Translations under genes and position numbers: made by a program
Shown here: positions 5,350-7,469 of the stretch, piece after piece
Numbering within the stretch: position 1 is the stretch's first letter
Layout: each line of letters begins with the position of its first letter
Notes under the pieces: generated by a model
Told to the model about the DNA's origin: nothing
What the model saw: only the letters and a program-made list of their open reading frames with translations
Database searches by the model: none
From: Anaerolineae bacterium
Lineage (GTDB): Bacteria > Chloroflexota > Anaerolineae > 4572-78 > J111
Length of the DNA stretch: 7,469 nt
Direction of reading: 5' to 3'
Assembly: GCA_020433835.1 (NCBI GenBank)
Contig: JAGRBY010000362.1
Span: 1-7,469, forward strand

Positions 5350-7245
5350 TTAGTGGACATCACCCAAGGCTTTGAGATAGTCACATACGAGTTTCGGATA
5401 GTCGGACTTCCAGTGAGGGGTTAATTTGATATGCCCCCGTTTGATTTCATCCGGTTTTGCAGCGTCTTTGGTTTGGAAGATGTGTACCCCATCCCACCTG
5501 TAAATATAAAAAATGTCCTCAGCCGCAATATCATAAAACTGGACAAAATTTGGGTATTTGCGCTTAAATTGAGTCTCAATCTCCTCCTTGTAAAAATGAA
5601 GCTTTTTATTAAAGGTATAGCCACGAACCTTGTCAAACCACTTGCGTGTTAGACAGCTACCGCTGTGGAAAATGTTTTGGCGGGGCAATCTCAACGCACC
5701 ATTACTCCAGACAAAGGCTTTGGTCGGCTTAAAGAAACCTTTCCATTCGCCAAATTTCCCAATTGAAAACGAGATACCATGGGGCAGATAGATACCGTCA
5801 TCGTCCCAAACAAAGATCAGGTCGTGAGCACAGAGGGCAATGGCTGCGTTACGTTTTTGGTTAGGCGCGAAAAACTGTTTGGAGAGATTGACGATGCGTA
5901 TCTCCGGGTGGTCAAATTCCAAAAGTTGGTCCGCATTGTCGTTCAAGATGACAAGCTCTTTTTGTCCTTGATAATCCTGTTGCAAAAAGGAATAAATCGC
6001 CTCCTCAAGCAGTTCCGGTTGGCCTTGAGGTAGGCAGACACAGCTAACGGGGGGCAATTCTCCTAAACTTTTTCTACGTCTTAGGGGGGTAAGTTTAATT
6101 TTGGGAGGATCAGAAACTTCATTTGCTTCGGAAGCGATTAGCTGCTGCTCTCTTGCCCGAAACTCGGCCAACACTCTATCGATTACTAGGCGATTAGGCA
6201 GGTCATCTTCCAGTTCACATAAATCTACACCCGTGATAACCTTTTCCACCATATCCGCTTTCCGTAAGAGTTGCTGCTCCACGTGAGATTCCAGCAACTC
6301 TGTTGACAAGAAAAACCATTCATTGAGATAAATCTCAATTTCGTCATTATCCAGCACCGCACTGGCTCTTTTGCCGCATTGCTTAGGAAAATGTACGGGA
6401 TTTCCCGATCGCCATAAGGTTAATTCACGCGATAACTTCTGATATTTTTCTCGCCAATGCTGAGAATTTACGACATAAAAGTGGTACAAAAACCCTTGTT
6501 TTTTTGTTCGAATAGGTATATTGACAGGCCGGTAGTTGACCCCTTGTGACCGTACCCACTCGTGAGAGTCCAGGCATTGAATATCGGCATTCGTTTTGAC
6601 CATGCTCTTCCCACGGCTGGCAAGATTGCCTTCCCAATCTACAATTTGCCCGGTAAGCGGATCACACATGGTTTGGGATCGCGACTTCCGGCTCTGGAAA
6701 AACTTCTGTTTCCAAAAAGGGTCATTTTGGTCAGGTCTTCCAGGCACCACATTCCAACTCGGAAAGAATATTGCCTCGGTTTTGGGCGACAGTGTGCTTA
6801 ACATTGAAGGCAAGTGACCGGTACGCAGAATTGTGTCCAGGGGGAGACTAGTCAAATCGGAGTCTGTATTCCGGATAGCTGACTGATTGTTGGCAAAGAC
6901 AAACTCGTCTACATCAATACACAGCAGCCAGTCAAAACCTTCTAATTGGGCCATGCACCAGGCATGATCCGCGCATACCCTGAACAAGTCGGAATAGTAA
7001 GGAGATAAAGTGTGTAGCCTGTCGTTCAAGATGATCGGTTCAACCCAGGGGAATGATTGGGCAATTTGCAACGAGGCGTCACTACAACGGTCAAGAAACA
7101 CATACGCTCGCGAAACGCCAAGCGCGCGATGATAACGCAAATGAGCCTCTAGAAACCTCTCTTCATTGTGGATGCACAGCATCATTGCGGTTTTGGGGAG
7201 AGGCTGATTTTTGAATCCGTTAAACGCTTTCTGTAAGATTTTCAC
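5350..7245 (-). CDS. two-domain glycosyltransferase (GT92/GT2-like N-terminus fused to GT2-like C-terminus)
   Basis: A 631-residue protein with no signal peptide or membrane helix, so probably cytoplasmic. The N-terminal domain (about 18-300) has CIHNEERFLEAHLRYHRALG (24-43), VFLDRCSD (49-56) and CIDVDEF (109-115), whose DVD is the expected metal/nucleotide-sugar motif. HFYV and W-x-KYQK follow (255-269), as in Glyco_tranf_2_4/GT92-like enzymes. A charged linker (about 320-395) leads to a second GT-A-like domain: VSCVCLPQGQPELLEEA (400-416), ELVILNDNADQ (430-440), NQKRNAAIA (462-470) and the acidic VWDDDG (479-484). The usual P-T-Y-N-R entry motif is altered to L-P-Q-G-Q. Sugar and acceptor are unknown; surface polysaccharide or glycoconjugate assembly is likely. 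Start is GTG with AGGAG 10 bases upstream; the stop is TAA. Confidence 0.88.
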   Translation of the reverse strand: MKILQKAFNGFKNQPLPKTAMMLCIHNEERFLEAHLRYHRALGVSRAYVFLDRCSDASLQIAQSFPWVEPIILNDRLHTLSPYYSDLFRVCADHAWCMAQLEGFDWLLCIDVDEFVFANNQSAIRNTDSDLTSLPLDTILRTGHLPSMLSTLSPKTEAIFFPSWNVVPGRPDQNDPFWKQKFFQSRKSRSQTMCDPLTGQIVDWEGNLASRGKSMVKTNADIQCLDSHEWVRSQGVNYRPVNIPIRTKKQGFLYHFYVVNSQHWREKYQKLSRELTLWRSGNPVHFPKQCGKRASAVLDNDEIEIYLNEWFFLSTELLESHVEQQLLRKADMVEKVITGVDLCELEDDLPNRLVIDRVLAEFRAREQQLIASEANEVSDPPKIKLTPLRRRKSLGELPPVSCVCLPQGQPELLEEAIYSFLQQDYQGQKELVILNDNADQLLEFDHPEIRIVNLSKQFFAPNQKRNAAIALCAHDLIFVWDDDGIYLPHGISFSIGKFGEWKGFFKPTKAFVWSNGALRLPRQNIFHSGSCLTRKWFDKVRGYTFNKKLHFYKEEIETQFKRKYPNFVQFYDIAAEDIFYIYRWDGVHIFQTKDAAKPDEIKRGHIKLTPHWKSDYPKLVCDYLKALGDVH

Positions 7246-7469
7246 GTTGCTTGTACTCCTTGGCCGAGTAATCTCTCGGCTTGCTTAATATTGGGTGACA
7301 GCGTGTCATTGTATATTTGGTCAAGGCCAAAAACTGCCAAAATATCTATAGCTCTTTTAATTTGGTCCTGAGTTAATTCTTTGCGCCAGCCATTGATCAG
7401 ATCTGCACCGTTATTGATGGCGCTGTGCTCACGGCTTGTACGTGAGGGCGTTTTAAGCATCGCTTTCAA
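7242..7469 (-). CDS. C-terminal end of a probable sulfotransferase (partial)
   Basis: The reading frame is open to the window edge, so only the last 75 residues are seen and the true start lies outside. PSRTSREHSAI followed by INGWRKELTQDQIKRAIDIL and FGLDQIYND resembles the C-terminus of bacterial, especially cyanobacterial-type, sulfotransferases. In those, a Ser/Arg-rich segment near the PAPS-binding end is followed by a W-[RK]-x-x-L-[TS]-x-x-Q helix. The catalytic P-loop-like PAPS motif would be upstream and cannot be checked. The TGA stop overlaps the GTG of the next gene (GTGA, 7242-7245), implying translational coupling. If the identification is right, the operon couples sulfation with glycosyl transfer. 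It could instead be an unrelated helical C-terminus. Confidence 0.6.
   Translation of the reverse strand: MKAMLKTPSRTSREHSAINNGADLINGWRKELTQDQIKRAIDILAVFGLDQIYNDTLSPNIKQAERLLGQGVQAT
7256..7260 (-). promoter_or_regulatory. ribosome binding site deciding the GTG start of the glycosyltransferase
   Basis: AGGAG on the minus strand, 10 bases before GTG at 7243-7245. It lies inside the coding end of the upstream gene and supports the rare start over the downstream Met codons at residues 21-22, which fall at the edge of the first conserved motif. Confidence 0.65.

Overview
The window holds two large genes, the 3' end of a third, and about 900 bases of non-coding DNA. All three genes are on the minus strand, so transcription runs from high to low coordinates. 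The genes are long, composite and of moderate GC content. The WD40 protein ends in a C-terminal module (Cys, RNLT, EW, then TPR-like repeats with a second cysteine pair) that I associate with Chloroflexota and, less often, filamentous cyanobacteria. I favour a Chloroflexota (Anaerolineae-like) bacterium, but this is inferred from protein style; there is no rRNA or other taxonomic marker.

Layout in order of transcription. (1) 7469 to 7242 is the C-terminal end of a probable sulfotransferase. (2) 7245 to 5350 is a 631-residue protein with two different glycosyltransferase-like domains. Its GTG start overlaps the sulfotransferase stop by four bases (GTGA), so the pair is almost certainly one translationally coupled operon, probably modifying a surface glycan. 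(3) A clear intrinsic terminator at about 5292-5315 closes that operon. (4) A 513-base AT-rich spacer (4837-5349) carries the terminator, another small hairpin and possible promoter elements, but no convincing gene. (5) 4836 to 271 is a 1521-residue nSTAND NTPase. Its parts in order are a glycine-rich N-terminal segment, the STAND ATPase, one transmembrane helix, an Ala/Gln/Thr/Glu-rich stalk, 14 WD40 repeats (enough for two seven-bladed propellers), and a Cys-containing TPR-like tail. (6) 189-250, just past its stop, is an unusual hairpin whose two arms are each built from three 8-base units. (7) 1-140 is an exact 20-bp tandem array of at least seven copies.

The glycan operon and the STAND gene are separated by a terminator and probably transcribed independently. 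The STAND protein looks like a large signal-sensing NTPase switch of the type associated with conflict, stress or signalling systems. No effector domain is recognisable in it, and no partner effector gene lies in the window. The points most worth following up are its predicted topology (ATPase inside, propellers outside, with extracytoplasmic cysteine pairs) and the two repeat structures at its 3' side.
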